DNA of 64,000 nt from Lentisphaerae bacterium ADurb.Bin082 (GTDB taxonomy: Bacteria > Verrucomicrobiota > Lentisphaeria > Oligosphaerales > Oligosphaeraceae): NCBI GenBank assembly GCA_002070945.1, contig MWEG01000115.1:1-64000 (forward strand), read 5' to 3'. Of the stretch, positions 36,374-45,688 are shown one piece after another. Each line of letters opens with the position of its first letter. Positions within the stretch are counted from its first letter, which is position 1. The position numbers were made by a program, and so were the translations under genes. The notes under the pieces were generated by a model, which saw only the letters and a list, made by a program, of their open reading frames with translations, was not told the origin of the DNA and ran no database searches.

Positions 36374-38356
36374 ATGGCCTGGACTTATCAAGGAAATGCC
36401 GGTCAGCAGAACCGCTGCGAAGACGTCGACGCCTTGCGCGACGCAGTGCGCGTCGGCCGCCTGACGCGCGCCACCATCCTCTACGATACGACGACGAACA
36501 CCACCCTGCCAGCCGGAACCCACCCGGGCCTCGACCAATGGTTCTATCAGCGCGACGGCCTGCGCCAAGGCCCTTTCCCGGCCGCCACCCTCCGCCGAAT
36601 GGCCGCCACTGGCAGACTCCTGCCTGACGACACTGTCACCGACCTCTTCAACCAGCAACCCCGACAAGCTTTCCAGGACTTCGTCTTCCCGGAAAAAACC
36701 GGCCTGTTCAGCCGCCTCGGACAGGCTTTCCGCAATCGCCGTCATCGCGAAATTTCCTTGGCCTTAGTCGGCACTCAAGGCTGCGGCAAAACCGTCTTCG
36801 CCACCGTGCTCGCCAACCGCCTCTCGCGAACTGATGCTGCCACGGACGCGGAATACCCGATCACCCTCGCCCCAGCCAACAACAACACCCTCCACTTCCA
36901 AGGCAAAAACTGGGACCTGCTGCAATCTGAGCAATGGCCGCCCGCCACCCAGCCGGGAAAATTCAAGCGCCTGCAATGGAATGCCGAACTGGCTGACGGC
37001 CGTGCCTTCCGCCTCACCTTGCAAGACATGGCTGGGCACGACCTCCGGACCATCTTCGCCAGCTGCGCAGGCCTGAATGACGACGGCAGCGACATCGCCG
37101 CCAGCCAGCCCCTCGCCCAAATCAACCTGTCCACCGAAGCCCAAAAAGCCATTGACTTCTGCAGCCAGGCTGACATCATCCTCTTCCTTCTTAATCTCGA
37201 CGACTTCTTCAACCTGGAGACTGACCGGCCTGCCCCCCTCCGGTCCCACAACGAAATCATCCTGGCCGAAATGTTCCGCCAGCTTCGCAGCCAAGGCCGA
37301 CGCTGCTGCCTGCTGCTGACCCAAATCGACCGCTACCCTCTCCAGTCCTCCTGGACTGACATCGGCCGCCGAGCCTTTCCCTTTCTCTGGCAGCAGTTTA
37401 TCGCCACCGGCGATGTGCCGTTCTGCCCCTTGGCAGCCGTGGCCGAGGTCAAGTCGACGGCGGCCAAGAAATCCTCGGTCGCCGTCCCAGTCCCTGGATT
37501 CCATTCCACTGGGCTGCGCGAATTCTCGGTCTGGCTGGAAAAAACCATCGCTGACCTGCTCAGCGGCCATGCGACGCCCCGGGAAGACAGCGCCGCTCCC
37601 GAGCCAAAAAGCAAACGCCTTCGCGCGACCTTCGCCCCTCTCAGCCAGCGGCTCCAACGCTGGCGCCGCAACCAACCGCGCGCTTTCCGGGCGACCGCCT
37701 TCCTCGCCGCAGTCCTGCTGCTGCTTGCAGGAGCCTCCCTCTGGTGGCGATTCGGCATCGATCACCAAGCCAGGATGCTAGCCAAAATCGAAGTAAATAA
37801 CGCCAGGATCGACCATGCCCAGGCAAAACAAAAAGACATACTCGATCAAATGATCCTAAACCTGAAGGAACATATCCGGAACTTGGAACGGGACGTCGCG
37901 ACCATCAAAGCCAAAATCGCTTTCCAGCACAAAAAAGACTTCATCGGCCCCTTTGACCTGGACATCATCAATTCGAGCGCCATTGACCTGAGCGGCCTGG
38001 AGTTCGTCCTCTATTACCCGCAGCACAAGAAGAGCATACAGCTTGTGGCTGACGTCCCCGCCCACAGCACGGTCACGTTGGACGACGTCATTCCCAGAGT
38101 TCTTCTCAAAGCCGACTTCACCGCTGAAATCATCACCTGCAACATCATGGACAATGCGGCCAAAGCCAGAGACGCACTCGCCCAGCTCGAACAAGGCCGA
38201 ATCACCGAAGCGGCCTTGTCCTTCTCTTTCATCCGCAAAGGCTACGCAGACCTCCAAGCGCTGGACCGCGAACTTAAGGAACTCGAGTTAACCGGAACTC
38301 GCCTTGAAGGCAAGCTCGCCCGGGTTCGAGCCGGCAAGATCTGGCCCTGGCAGTAA
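36374..38356 (+). CDS. GYF_2-domain GTPase with membrane anchor and coiled coil
   Basis: 660 residues. The N-terminus has a GYF_2-like domain at about 55-100 (WFYQRDGLRQGPF, then ML-type helix and DDTV), preceded by a related half-domain at 1-50. A TRAFAC-like GTPase domain follows: Walker A GTQGCGKT (133-140), a DxxG-type motif DMAG (218-221) and TQID (316-319) in the place of the guanine-specifying NKxD. A single transmembrane helix at about 439-459 comes after a basic region, so the GTPase is cytoplasmic and the C-terminus extracytoplasmic or lumenal. The C-terminal part has a coiled coil (about 465-515) and a small beta-rich domain. The overall plan recalls GTPases of multi-NTPase conflict systems, but I cannot assign a specific family. 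Confidence 0.78.
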   Translation: MAWTYQGNAGQQNRCEDVDALRDAVRVGRLTRATILYDTTTNTTLPAGTHPGLDQWFYQRDGLRQGPFPAATLRRMAATGRLLPDDTVTDLFNQQPRQAFQDFVFPEKTGLFSRLGQAFRNRRHREISLALVGTQGCGKTVFATVLANRLSRTDAATDAEYPITLAPANNNTLHFQGKNWDLLQSEQWPPATQPGKFKRLQWNAELADGRAFRLTLQDMAGHDLRTIFASCAGLNDDGSDIAASQPLAQINLSTEAQKAIDFCSQADIILFLLNLDDFFNLETDRPAPLRSHNEIILAEMFRQLRSQGRRCCLLLTQIDRYPLQSSWTDIGRRAFPFLWQQFIATGDVPFCPLAAVAEVKSTAAKKSSVAVPVPGFHSTGLREFSVWLEKTIADLLSGHATPREDSAAPEPKSKRLRATFAPLSQRLQRWRRNQPRAFRATAFLAAVLLLLAGASLWWRFGIDHQARMLAKIEVNNARIDHAQAKQKDILDQMILNLKEHIRNLERDVATIKAKIAFQHKKDFIGPFDLDIINSSAIDLSGLEFVLYYPQHKKSIQLVADVPAHSTVTLDDVIPRVLLKADFTAEIITCNIMDNAAKARDALAQLEQGRITEAALSFSFIRKGYADLQALDRELKELELTGTRLEGKLARVRAGKIWPWQ

Positions 38357-38403
38357 TGCCCCGACCGGCGACGCCCCGCATCCAGGGCTGAAAGGATTAT
38401 GCC

Positions 38404-39753
38404 ATGCAGTTGAGTATTCTTGATTTTGGAGCAGTGCCAGATGGTTGCACCGACTCGACCGCCGCGATTCAGCAGGCTGTCGACCTTTGCAGCGCAAAGG
38501 GCGGAGGATGCGTAGTGATTCCCGCAGGAACCTTCGCCTGTGACATGATCACCCTGAAAGACAATATTGAATTCCACATGGAACAAGGCAGCCGCATCAA
38601 CAGCCTGCTGAAACCTGTTCCTGATCCCAAGGCAACATGCAGAGAGCCAAGCAGCAACCCGCACCGATGGCTGATCGGCGGGAGCAAGCTCAAAAACGTC
38701 TCCATTACAGGATTCGGCGTCATCGACGGAAGGGCGGAAATCCATTTCTGGAACAAGAACGACGGCTTGGAACACCCCTTGTACGGGCAACGCTTCTGGC
38801 CGCGGTTGCACCGCCCGAAAGGAATGATCCATTTCCGCGAATCTTCCGGGATCGTCGTCCGTGATGTGACGCTGATCGACCCGCCATGCTACTGCCTTTG
38901 GTTGCTTGGCTGCGACATCTGCGAGGTGTCCGGAATTCGCATCGACGCAGACCTGCGCGGGCCCAATGATGACGGAATCGACATCGACTGCTGCTCAAAT
39001 GTGCGCATCTCAAACTGCGATATCATCTGCGGTGATGACGGAATCGCCCTGAAAAGCGATACCCATGAACTGGGCTATGACAAGGCTTGTGAAAACATCA
39101 CCATTACAAACTGCCGAATCCACACGACCAGCGACGGCATCCGCCTGGGTTACGAAGGAGACGGAGCCATTCGCCGAGTAACCGTCAGCAATTGCGTCAT
39201 CCATGACACCATGATCGGAATTTCCCTGATGGTCGCCATCAGCCCCAATGACGTGCGTGGAATCAATATCTACAAAGGACCGGAAATTACCGATGTCGTT
39301 TTCGACAACTTGATCATTGACGCCTTTCAGGCCTTCAATTTCCAGCATCCGAAAAGTCCGGTGGACTGCCCAGACCCCATACAGGGATTCCTTGACCGCA
39401 TTTTCTTCCGCAACATCATCGCAAGGGCAACCCGCGGTTCGTTCCTCGGCGGAGCGCCGGAAAGCCCCATCCGTCACATCGAGTTTTCCGGCTTGCATCT
39501 GACCCTCACCGGCAACATGGGAAAAGACTTTCTGCCGACAGTGCCAGACCCATATCCGCTATGGAGCGACTTGCCCTATTCCGGAGTTCCCTGGCCATTT
39601 TACGTCAGAAACGCCAAAAATGTGGTTCTGCGTGACAGCACCATCGCCTGGGAGAATGCCGAAGGATTCTGGCAGCCGGAAATCGTCCAATGTGAAAATG
39701 CAACAGTCTCCATCGAACGCATGAAAACAATCAATCCCCCCGGCAAGTCTTAA
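38404..39753 (+). CDS. GH28 family pectinase-like protein
   Basis: Right-handed beta-helix glycosidase of the polygalacturonase family, 449 residues. The pectate-lyase-type start motif is present (LDFGAVPDGCTDSTAAIQQA). GH28 catalytic signatures follow: NDDGID (family NTDG), then GDDGIALKS (family DDC/DDGIAIKSG) and SDGIRLGYEGDG. There is no signal peptide, so it should act inside the cell on oligogalacturonides. A GAAAGGA site precedes the ATG. It lies inside the Srf-like island, between the GYF-GTPase and the membrane hydrolase, on the same strand. Its base composition looks less GC-rich and its codon choice differs from the flanking genes, so it was probably inserted later. Its functional partners are more likely the PL26-like gene at 41790. 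Confidence 0.87.
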   Translation: MQLSILDFGAVPDGCTDSTAAIQQAVDLCSAKGGGCVVIPAGTFACDMITLKDNIEFHMEQGSRINSLLKPVPDPKATCREPSSNPHRWLIGGSKLKNVSITGFGVIDGRAEIHFWNKNDGLEHPLYGQRFWPRLHRPKGMIHFRESSGIVVRDVTLIDPPCYCLWLLGCDICEVSGIRIDADLRGPNDDGIDIDCCSNVRISNCDIICGDDGIALKSDTHELGYDKACENITITNCRIHTTSDGIRLGYEGDGAIRRVTVSNCVIHDTMIGISLMVAISPNDVRGINIYKGPEITDVVFDNLIIDAFQAFNFQHPKSPVDCPDPIQGFLDRIFFRNIIARATRGSFLGGAPESPIRHIEFSGLHLTLTGNMGKDFLPTVPDPYPLWSDLPYSGVPWPFYVRNAKNVVLRDSTIAWENAEGFWQPEIVQCENATVSIERMKTINPPGKS

Positions 39754-39864
39754 TTTTCGCATTGACCTCAGCCAAGCCTTGTTGTTCCGTCTATTGAACC
39801 TGTCCATGCTTTTCGGATGGGCTATAACGCTCCACCCTCTGTCACCTCAGCCCAAGGAGCCACT

Positions 39865-41673
39865 ATGCGCTATGTTCTGGCCATTTATGATTCCGACCAC
39901 CAGGCTGCTGACGGCAATTTCTGGTCTCATCGCCATCCGTCCCTGCCGCCGGCTCTGCTGCAAGCTCTCCATGACGACCATCTGACTAAGACCTTCAATG
40001 CCGAAACCCTGACTCAGGATGACTTGCACCAAGGCGTCATCGGCTTTGGCAACTGGATTTGCGCCTATCAAATCGTCGGCGGCAGCACGGACTCCCGGGG
40101 CCGCACCGGCCGCTATAAGGTACTCGCCGCCTTCACGGCCAGAGACTTCGACAACACCACCACCCTGACCGCTATGCTCGCCAACAATACCCTTGGCGAC
40201 CACCTGAAAACCCAAGCCCAAAACGCACTACCCCTAGTCCTGGAACAGGAATGCCGTCACCTGGACCCCATCGCCGACCCTGACAACGCACCAGGCTTCC
40301 ACTACAGCAAAACAGAACAGCAGCCCGACAATGCCTACGGCGACGCATTCCACGCAGCCGCTGTGGCCGCCGCTTTGACCAACAAGAGCTTCCACCTCCA
40401 CTTCCAGCGGCGCGGCGACACTGCCGTCACCACCGCCCGTCCCGTCGCCTTCGCCAAAGAACACGCCTCCATCCCCGACCTGACGGCCACGGCGCAGGCT
40501 GCCGACCTGACGGCCACGGCGCCGGCTGCCGACCTGACGGCCACGGCGCAGGCAGCCGACCGTCGCCCTGTCCGCGCCGGTCACTTAGGCGTCGCCACCA
40601 TCGTCATTCTCTGCCTTGCCTTTGCCTGGCTGATTTGGCAAAACCTCCAGTTCGCTGATTTGAAACGCCTCGTCAATGCCCGCCAGGCTGAAGACGAACG
40701 CCCCCTGGCAGCGGTCATCCTCGTCCACGGCATCGGAGCCAAACAGCATCTTCTCAATGTCGATTTCACGGCACCGGCCGAAATCATCCGTCATGTCGGA
40801 CACCTCTCGATGAGCGGCGACAACGTCGTCTGCACCGACGTTGCGCTTGATGTCAATCCCAGATTCCCCTGCTATACGGTCTCCCTGACCGGTAACGGCT
40901 ACGCCGCCATCAATGACAGCGCCGCCGAGTTGCAGGCCTTTGTCAGCGAAGCCAGCCGCCGCTCCCGTGCCCGCGGCGTCATCCTCTGCGGCTACAATGT
41001 CGGCGCCGTCATCGCCCGTGAATACCTGACCAATCCGAGCTACGAGTCAGCCGCCCGCCGACAAGTGACCCAGCTCATCTCTATAGCCGCCCCCCACAGC
41101 GGCGCCGACCTGGCGAAGCTACCCGCCAAAATCGACTTCCTGAAAAAACATCCCGACCTCTACGCCTGGCTTGAAAAGCAGTTCCCAGCCGTCGACTTCG
41201 AATCGCCCCTCTATCAACAGCTGCTCCCACCCCAGCCCGGAAACTACCTCTGGAACCTGAACCAACGCCAGCATCCCGACATCAGCTATGCGTGCATCAT
41301 CCTCAACCCGGAAATCCGAACCGTCAACCTTATCCGAGAAGCCTGGAACGCCGTCGTCAATCCGAACGACAGCCAAGCCAACTCTTGGATGGCGACCCTG
41401 GGAAACATCGTCGGCGCACGCCTGAAAGCCAGCACGGATGACGCCCCTGACGCCGGTATCCTTTTCAACGACGGCGACGGCGTTGTTTCAGCTAGCAGCC
41501 AAGACCTTAGCCAAGTCGCCTTCTTCAAATCGAAAAAGTTCTCTGGGACAATTCCCACCCGCGTAATTACGGATTCCGATGTTTCCTCGCACCGCATCAT
41601 CGACTACCTTGAGCTGTTTATCCTCGCCCGTCACCACCCCATTCCACCCACCGCGACTTCACCGGGGCGTTAA
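39865..41673 (+). CDS. Membrane-anchored alpha/beta hydrolase-like protein with altered nucleophile
   Basis: 602 residues from ATG 39865, chosen because AAGGAG lies five bases upstream; an earlier ATG at 39817 lacks one. The N-terminal 200 residues are an unrecognised soluble domain (MRYVLAIYDS, with GGSTDSRGRTGRYKVL at about 72-87). A linker of three ADLTATAQA-type repeats comes next, then one transmembrane helix (about 239-258) after a basic run, predicting N-inside. The C-terminal part is a lipase/esterase-like alpha/beta hydrolase: oxyanion HG in VILVHGIGAK (288-289), a GYNVG elbow at 376-380 where GxSxG is expected, then AREYL. Asn therefore replaces the nucleophile Ser, so catalysis is doubtful. 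A later DGDGVVSASS matches the catalytic Asp region of lipases. Likely a structural or sensing part of the island. Confidence 0.72.
   Translation: MRYVLAIYDSDHQAADGNFWSHRHPSLPPALLQALHDDHLTKTFNAETLTQDDLHQGVIGFGNWICAYQIVGGSTDSRGRTGRYKVLAAFTARDFDNTTTLTAMLANNTLGDHLKTQAQNALPLVLEQECRHLDPIADPDNAPGFHYSKTEQQPDNAYGDAFHAAAVAAALTNKSFHLHFQRRGDTAVTTARPVAFAKEHASIPDLTATAQAADLTATAPAADLTATAQAADRRPVRAGHLGVATIVILCLAFAWLIWQNLQFADLKRLVNARQAEDERPLAAVILVHGIGAKQHLLNVDFTAPAEIIRHVGHLSMSGDNVVCTDVALDVNPRFPCYTVSLTGNGYAAINDSAAELQAFVSEASRRSRARGVILCGYNVGAVIAREYLTNPSYESAARRQVTQLISIAAPHSGADLAKLPAKIDFLKKHPDLYAWLEKQFPAVDFESPLYQQLLPPQPGNYLWNLNQRQHPDISYACIILNPEIRTVNLIREAWNAVVNPNDSQANSWMATLGNIVGARLKASTDDAPDAGILFNDGDGVVSASSQDLSQVAFFKSKKFSGTIPTRVITDSDVSSHRIIDYLELFILARHHPIPPTATSPGR
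40477..40557 (+). repeat. Three in-frame 27-bp tandem repeats
   Basis: Three copies of a 27-bp unit beginning gacctgacggcc, each encoding nine residues (DLTATAQAA or DLTATAPAA), form the linker before the transmembrane helix of the hydrolase-like protein. Only two base positions vary between copies, so expansion is recent. Confidence 0.9.
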
Positions 41674-41789
41674 AGATGCACCGGGTTTTATTTGGATAGC
41701 AGTAGCAAAAAGCCCGTTAAACCCTAAATTAACAGAAACATTCCGTTATCCACATAATCACTCGCCCCTAACCTACCGGAGTCCCTCTC

Positions 41790-44700
41790 ATGTCTATGTC
41801 CCCCATGCGTCTTCTCACTTCAGCCCTGTTCTGCGCTGCCGCCCTTGCGGCCGCTGCCGAGCCTTTCCCCACCCTAGTCTGCGAAGGCCTTGGCCTGCCT
41901 GAAAATTATGCCGTGCCCTTGACAACCGTCGTAACGGCACAACCACCAGATAAAAAAGAACTGAACACACGTTTCACCCAGCTTGAAGCGGCCGCCCTCG
42001 CCCAAAATCTCGTTCTCTTCAAACTCACCTACGTCGACCGGCCAGACTTTGAAACTGCCGGCACTATTTTCTATCTTGACTTGGACAACGACCTGGCCAC
42101 CGGTCGTGATGACGAGTACCACCGCGGCACCGACCTCATGGTGACTTTCTCTGGCAAGAACGCCACTCCCCGTGCATTCACTGCGGATGCCAAGAACGCC
42201 CGCATCGCCGCTACCGCGCATGAAAACACCGCCTGGCTGCTCCTGCAAACAAGCTTCGCCGCCAGCGGCAAGGACGCTGTTGCCTTCTCCGTACACCTGC
42301 TGAGCGAATTCCGCGCCCAGGGAGGCGTCAAAGCCAGTCAAAGCTGCCCACCCACCAACGCCACCCTGCCGATTTTAACCTCGGCCAAGCCGTTCACCCC
42401 CACTCTTGGCACCAGTGCCAGCCTGGTGCCTCTGTCCTTTTACAATTACTACAACGACAAAATCGCCCTGCTTCCGCTTGCTGAAAAGGGCCTCACCGCC
42501 CAACAAGTGATGGCCGTGGCGCGGCCTATCCAGCCCGAACGGCCGATGCCCATCGTCACCCTCCCGGCTGACGGCCCCGCTGACAAGCCCGCCCCAGCCG
42601 ACCGCCTCGCCATCACCATCAACCTGCTCGAAGAGGCCGGCATCGCCCGCCAGCCAGCCCGCATCCGGGTCGGAGTGCCGTTCCCGCAAGGCCGCATCTT
42701 CCAGACCAAGCATCTCACCCTGCGCGACCATACCGGAAAAATCCGGCCAGCCCAATTCGCGGTCATGACCCTCTGGCCTGACCAAAGCCTGAAATGGGTT
42801 CTGACGCAATTCGACGCCGAACTCGACCCAAAGGCCAATCTCAACTGGACGTTGACAGCCGGCTCCGAAGCCGCGCCAGCTCCCCAGCCCTCCCCCCTGC
42901 GCCTGACTGAAACCGACCGCGCCATCACCATCGCCACCGGCGCCTTGAACGCCACTATCGACAAGCGCCAATTCGCCTTCGCGGAACTGGCCAAGCCAGG
43001 CCAGGAATCATCCCGCCTACGCATAGTCGCCACCCTCCGCGACGAGCAGGGACGGCCTTTCACTACAGCAGCGCTGCCGCCCAGCTCCGTCCGCATTGAG
43101 GAACAAGGCCCGGAACGCATCGTCATCCGCGTCGAAGGAAACTACGGCAATGATGCCGGCGAAAAGTTGATGTCCTACATCGCCAGAATGACGTTCCACC
43201 GCCAGTCGTCCATCATGGACCTTGCCTGGACCCACCTCAACTCCGAAATCAGCCGCGAATTCACCGACGTCACTTCTCTCGACCTTGAACTGATAGCCGC
43301 GTCCCCGGCCCGCACCCTCGAAGTCGCTGGCGCCGACCTGCAAGGAAATCCCTTTAGCGGCAACATCAAGTTGACTCCCGACCGCTCCAGCCTCGCCATG
43401 TTCCAGCGCAACGACCAACAAGCCGAGGTCTCCGGCGCACTCCGCGGACTGATTCCCGCCCTCGACGAAGGCAAGGCCCGCCTCAATGGCAGCATCGCAG
43501 CTGAATTCGCCGACTCGCGCCTCACCGTCGGCTTCCAGGACTTCTGGCAGCGCTGGCCCAAGGCCGTTACCCTGGCCGACAACCGCCTGGCCTTCGGCAT
43601 ACTCCCGCGCCAGCCGTCCGCAGACTTCGGCCAAGACCTGCCCTTCTGGCTGGTATTCCCCTTCTGCGAAGGCAAATACCGCACCAAGTGGGGCATGGCC
43701 TTCACCGAAAGGCTCTCCATCGACGTGGCCGGCGCAGCCTTGCGAAGCGAAATGGCCGCCAACCGCGACCTGCCAGTCATTGCCGTCATCCCGGCGGCAT
43801 GGTACCATCAATGCCAAGTCTTCGGCGATGTGTCCGTACCCAGCGGCAAACAGTTCGCCGCCTGGGACGAGTGGTTTGAAAAATGCACTGACGACATCCT
43901 CGCCATGCGCGAACGCCAGCGCGAATACGGCTATTTCAACTTAGGCGACACCTTCGGCGAACGCGGCCGCAACTGGACCAACAACGAATACGACCCGGCG
44001 CATGGCCTGTTCATGCAATTCGTCCGCACCGGCAATCGAAAATACGCCCGCCTCGGCCTGGAGACTGCCCGCCACCAGGCCGATGTCGACATCGTGCACG
44101 CCTATCCTGACCCCTTCTATATCGGCGCCAACCACCAGCACTCCATTGGCCACACCGGTCAGTGGTCGCAAGTGCCGCTCCGGGCGACCTGGACGCACCG
44201 CTATGACGGCCACACCTCCGCTGAAAACGGCCATACCTGGGTCGAAGGCATGGCTGACGCCTGGTGCCTGACCGCTGAACCAAGAACCATCGAAGCCGCC
44301 TACGCGCTAGGCGAACACATCACCTGGGGCATGTCCAAGACCTTCACCCGGCTCGGCACCCATGAACGCTCAGCAGGCTGGTCTATGAAAGCCATCCTCT
44401 GCCTATATCGCTACCTCGGCGACCCCGTCTATCTGGATGCAGCCCGCCGCATCGTCGAAGTGCCGTTGCGCGAGCAAAAGTTCGACCAAGGCGGCGCTTG
44501 GCCGCATGTCCTGCCCGGCGACCACTCTGGCATCGAACCCGGCGCCACCGGCAACGCTATTTTCCTGATCGGCGTACTCCTCAGCGGCATCAAGGACTAC
44601 TATGAAGTCACCGGCGACCCCCGCGCCGCCACCTCAATCGTCGCTGGCGCACGCTGGCTGCTGCTGTGCTATGACAGCGATGTCTGCGGCTGGCCCTACA

Positions 44701-45683
44701 CCGCCCGCGTCGACGGCAAGCCGTTGTTCGAACCCGCAGGCGGCAGCACGGCTATGGCCCCGCAGGCGGTCGCTTTCGCTGGCAAGTTGACCGGCGAAAA
44801 AGCCTTCATCGACGCCGCCTACGACACCATCGAAACCATGGTCGCCAGAAGCGGCAGCAGCTCCGGCAAAGCCTTCGGCTCCAACACCCTCATGATCCTC
44901 AATGCCCTCGGAATCATCCAACAATGGTACCGGGACCACGAACCGGACAAGGCCGCCACCCTACTAAGCGCGGACATCAACAAGCTGCGCCTGAAAAAGA
45001 TGCGAGACGCCAAGGGCCTGCAACTCCGCGCCCCAGACCGCAAGACCTTCTTCGCAAAACTGCAAGGCGACAGCGCCGAGCTGACCCTGACCAGGACACC
45101 GACTGGCGCCGCGCCAAAACGCAGTCTATTGGCAACTGTCACAGTGACCAACCAGGCCGGAACCGTCGTCGCTACCGAAACGTGCTCTACCGACAAGCCC
45201 TTCACCTACACCACTAAATTGACCGGCAAGCCAGGAGACGAATTCAGCATTGTCGTTGACGACGACCGACGCGCCCACTGGAGCGCTGCCGGCCCAGGCC
45301 TGAAAGTCGTCGGCAAACTGGTGCCCGAGTCATCGATGGCGCAAATCCGCACGGCCCGCTACTATTTCTTCGTGCCAGCCGGAACCAAGGCGTTCCGCAT
45401 GAAAATCACCGGCATCCACGTCGGGCCATTCGGCTGCACCATCCAGGCGCCAGACGGCAGCACAGCCGCCGAACTGTCCGGAAGACACTTCGGCGAAGCC
45501 CAACTGCCCCACTTGAAAGGCGTGACCAACAGCCAATGGCTCGACGTGTCCGTAGGAACAGCCAAAACCGGCGAACCGTGGACTGCCATTTTCTCGGCCG
45601 TAGGGGACCTGGGCATCGAATTCGATGGCATACCGCCCTATATAGCCATCAAAAAAGACCAACTCTTCCTGCCAAATGAGTAA
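41790..45683 (+). CDS. Secreted PL26-like rhamnogalacturonan lyase family protein
   Basis: 1297-residue exported protein with a signal peptide (to about AAAAEP); GGAG lies upstream of the ATG at 41790. Residues about 25-190 resemble a CBM9/DOMON sandwich (TIFYLDLDNDLATGRDD). From about 275 the protein follows the PcRGLX/YetA-like plan of polysaccharide lyase family 26: RIRVGVPFPQGRIF, then LRDHTGKIRPAQFAVM and LWPDQSLKWVLTQFD in the first beta-domain. An (alpha/alpha) barrel follows with NNEYDPAHGLFMQF, GANHQHSIGHTGQW and NGHTWVEGMADAW (about 730-835), which holds the conserved His and Trp residues. C-terminal beta-domains close the protein. PL26 enzymes cleave rhamnogalacturonan I exolytically. 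With the GH28 gene upstream this suggests pectin degradation. Lyase specificity is inferred. Confidence 0.75.
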   Translation: MSMSPMRLLTSALFCAAALAAAAEPFPTLVCEGLGLPENYAVPLTTVVTAQPPDKKELNTRFTQLEAAALAQNLVLFKLTYVDRPDFETAGTIFYLDLDNDLATGRDDEYHRGTDLMVTFSGKNATPRAFTADAKNARIAATAHENTAWLLLQTSFAASGKDAVAFSVHLLSEFRAQGGVKASQSCPPTNATLPILTSAKPFTPTLGTSASLVPLSFYNYYNDKIALLPLAEKGLTAQQVMAVARPIQPERPMPIVTLPADGPADKPAPADRLAITINLLEEAGIARQPARIRVGVPFPQGRIFQTKHLTLRDHTGKIRPAQFAVMTLWPDQSLKWVLTQFDAELDPKANLNWTLTAGSEAAPAPQPSPLRLTETDRAITIATGALNATIDKRQFAFAELAKPGQESSRLRIVATLRDEQGRPFTTAALPPSSVRIEEQGPERIVIRVEGNYGNDAGEKLMSYIARMTFHRQSSIMDLAWTHLNSEISREFTDVTSLDLELIAASPARTLEVAGADLQGNPFSGNIKLTPDRSSLAMFQRNDQQAEVSGALRGLIPALDEGKARLNGSIAAEFADSRLTVGFQDFWQRWPKAVTLADNRLAFGILPRQPSADFGQDLPFWLVFPFCEGKYRTKWGMAFTERLSIDVAGAALRSEMAANRDLPVIAVIPAAWYHQCQVFGDVSVPSGKQFAAWDEWFEKCTDDILAMRERQREYGYFNLGDTFGERGRNWTNNEYDPAHGLFMQFVRTGNRKYARLGLETARHQADVDIVHAYPDPFYIGANHQHSIGHTGQWSQVPLRATWTHRYDGHTSAENGHTWVEGMADAWCLTAEPRTIEAAYALGEHITWGMSKTFTRLGTHERSAGWSMKAILCLYRYLGDPVYLDAARRIVEVPLREQKFDQGGAWPHVLPGDHSGIEPGATGNAIFLIGVLLSGIKDYYEVTGDPRAATSIVAGARWLLLCYDSDVCGWPYTARVDGKPLFEPAGGSTAMAPQAVAFAGKLTGEKAFIDAAYDTIETMVARSGSSSGKAFGSNTLMILNALGIIQQWYRDHEPDKAATLLSADINKLRLKKMRDAKGLQLRAPDRKTFFAKLQGDSAELTLTRTPTGAAPKRSLLATVTVTNQAGTVVATETCSTDKPFTYTTKLTGKPGDEFSIVVDDDRRAHWSAAGPGLKVVGKLVPESSMAQIRTARYYFFVPAGTKAFRMKITGIHVGPFGCTIQAPDGSTAAELSGRHFGEAQLPHLKGVTNSQWLDVSVGTAKTGEPWTAIFSAVGDLGIEFDGIPPYIAIKKDQLFLPNE

Positions 45684-45688
45684 ATTTA

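Noticed and set aside
27672-41673. Type VI secretion or prophage locus
   Set aside because: No VgrG, Hcp, sheath, capsid, portal or tail proteins were seen; the SrfB/SrfC reading explains the two large NTPases better.
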